In this document: positions 51,592 through 51,644 of the stretch, in pieces | Layout of the letters: each line of letters starts with the position of its first letter | Numbering within the stretch: the stretch's first letter is position 1 | NCBI GenBank assembly: GCA_964407525.1 | Contig: CAYOWC010000006.1 | Coordinates: 1-51,644, forward strand | From: DUZB01 sp964407525 | GTDB lineage: Bacteria; Desulfobacterota; DSM-4660; Desulfatiglandales; Desulfatiglandaceae | Reading direction: 5' to 3' | DNA length: 51,644 nt | The notes under the pieces: generated by a model | Seen by the model: the letters and a program-made list of their open reading frames with translations, nothing else | Told to the model about the DNA's origin: nothing | Database searches by the model: none | Position numbers and translations under genes: made by a program

Positions 51592-51619
51592 ACGTCATTC
51601 CGGCGAAAGCCGGAATCCA
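51592..51619 (+). repeat. REP-like hairpin repeat
   Basis: ATTCCGGC, GAAA and GCCGGAAT make a perfect 8-bp hairpin with a 4-nt loop. The 28-bp sequence is the exact reverse complement of a copy near 39830-39857. Confidence 0.75.
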
Positions 51620-51643
51620 GGTAAGCGAGCCTGCGAGACTCCG
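51620..51643 (+). repeat. Dispersed micro-element, long form, copy 4
   Basis: GGTAAGCGA, spacer GCCTGCG, then AGACTCCG, 24 bp. It directly follows the REP-like hairpin. The other long-form copy is at 16704-16727 with spacer ACTTGTG. Confidence 0.7.
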
Positions 51644-51644
51644 G

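Overview
The window looks like part of a draft, probably metagenome-derived, chromosome of a Gram-negative anaerobe, most likely a member of the Desulfobacterota (former Deltaproteobacteria). Supporting signs are a periplasmic tetraheme c3-type cytochrome, several AMP-forming acyl-CoA synthetases (one embedded in a branched-chain-type ABC transporter operon), the gene orders rpsB-tsf-frr-uppS-cdsA-dxr-rseP and thrS-infC-rpmI-rplT-pheS-pheT-merR, a TonB-dependent B12 receptor, and intergenic spaces filled with short palindromic repeats. No oxygen-respiration gene is visible. Three runs of exactly 100 N (5209-5308, 13390-13489, 46126-46225) are scaffold joins, so distances and gene ends there are unknown. 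The taxonomic assignment is inference.

Layout. 1-8030 (minus strand) is a LivG / acyl-CoA synthetase / LivH / LivM / LivK / LivF operon followed by a LEA14-type lipoprotein and the start of another acyl-CoA synthetase; it probably imports and activates a carboxylic acid. 8325-9760 (minus) holds a dGTPase-like HD hydrolase and a small unknown protein. 10105-20571 (plus) is a long housekeeping run: rpsB, tsf, frr, uppS, cdsA, dxr, rseP, tsaB, psd, pssA, rsmD, coaD and an IHF/HU protein, covering translation, undecaprenyl and isoprenoid supply, and phospholipid synthesis. pyrH is missing from its usual place between tsf and frr. 20645-27759 (minus) is the thrS-infC-rpmI-rplT-pheS-pheT-merR operon, with an apparent AUA start for infC and a terminator-like hairpin just before thrS.

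28443-38110 is a vitamin B12 acquisition region: a BtuF/BtuC/BtuD-like ABC transporter, a dodecin-like protein, a TetR regulator, a secreted cyclophilin, a cobalamin riboswitch plus terminator in front of a BtuB-like receptor, and a second cobalamin riboswitch plus nearly the same terminator, on the other strand, in front of an exported beta-propeller protein with two duplicated Fn3-like domains. This last gene is the most interesting candidate in the window: it may be a deltaproteobacterial counterpart of the Bacteroides surface B12-binding propeller BtuG. A tetraheme cytochrome follows.

39118-42896 (plus) has a CBS-pair protein and a nitrogen module (glnB, amtB, a TorF-type porin) behind a well-matching sigma-54 promoter. 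42978-44289 (minus) is a chromosomal ParA-like ATPase with an acidic partner; 44443-46002 is a third acyl-CoA synthetase. 46226-51451 (minus) is an ATP-grasp ligase, a bifunctional penicillin-binding protein with a large insertion, and a TPR-like lipoprotein cut by a gap.

Intergenic DNA carries several repeat families, including a tiny dispersed element (GGTAAGCGA, an optional 7-nt spacer, AGACTCCG) found five times, always on the plus strand and mostly inside or against other repeats. No tRNA, rRNA, CRISPR array, transposase or integrase was recognised.
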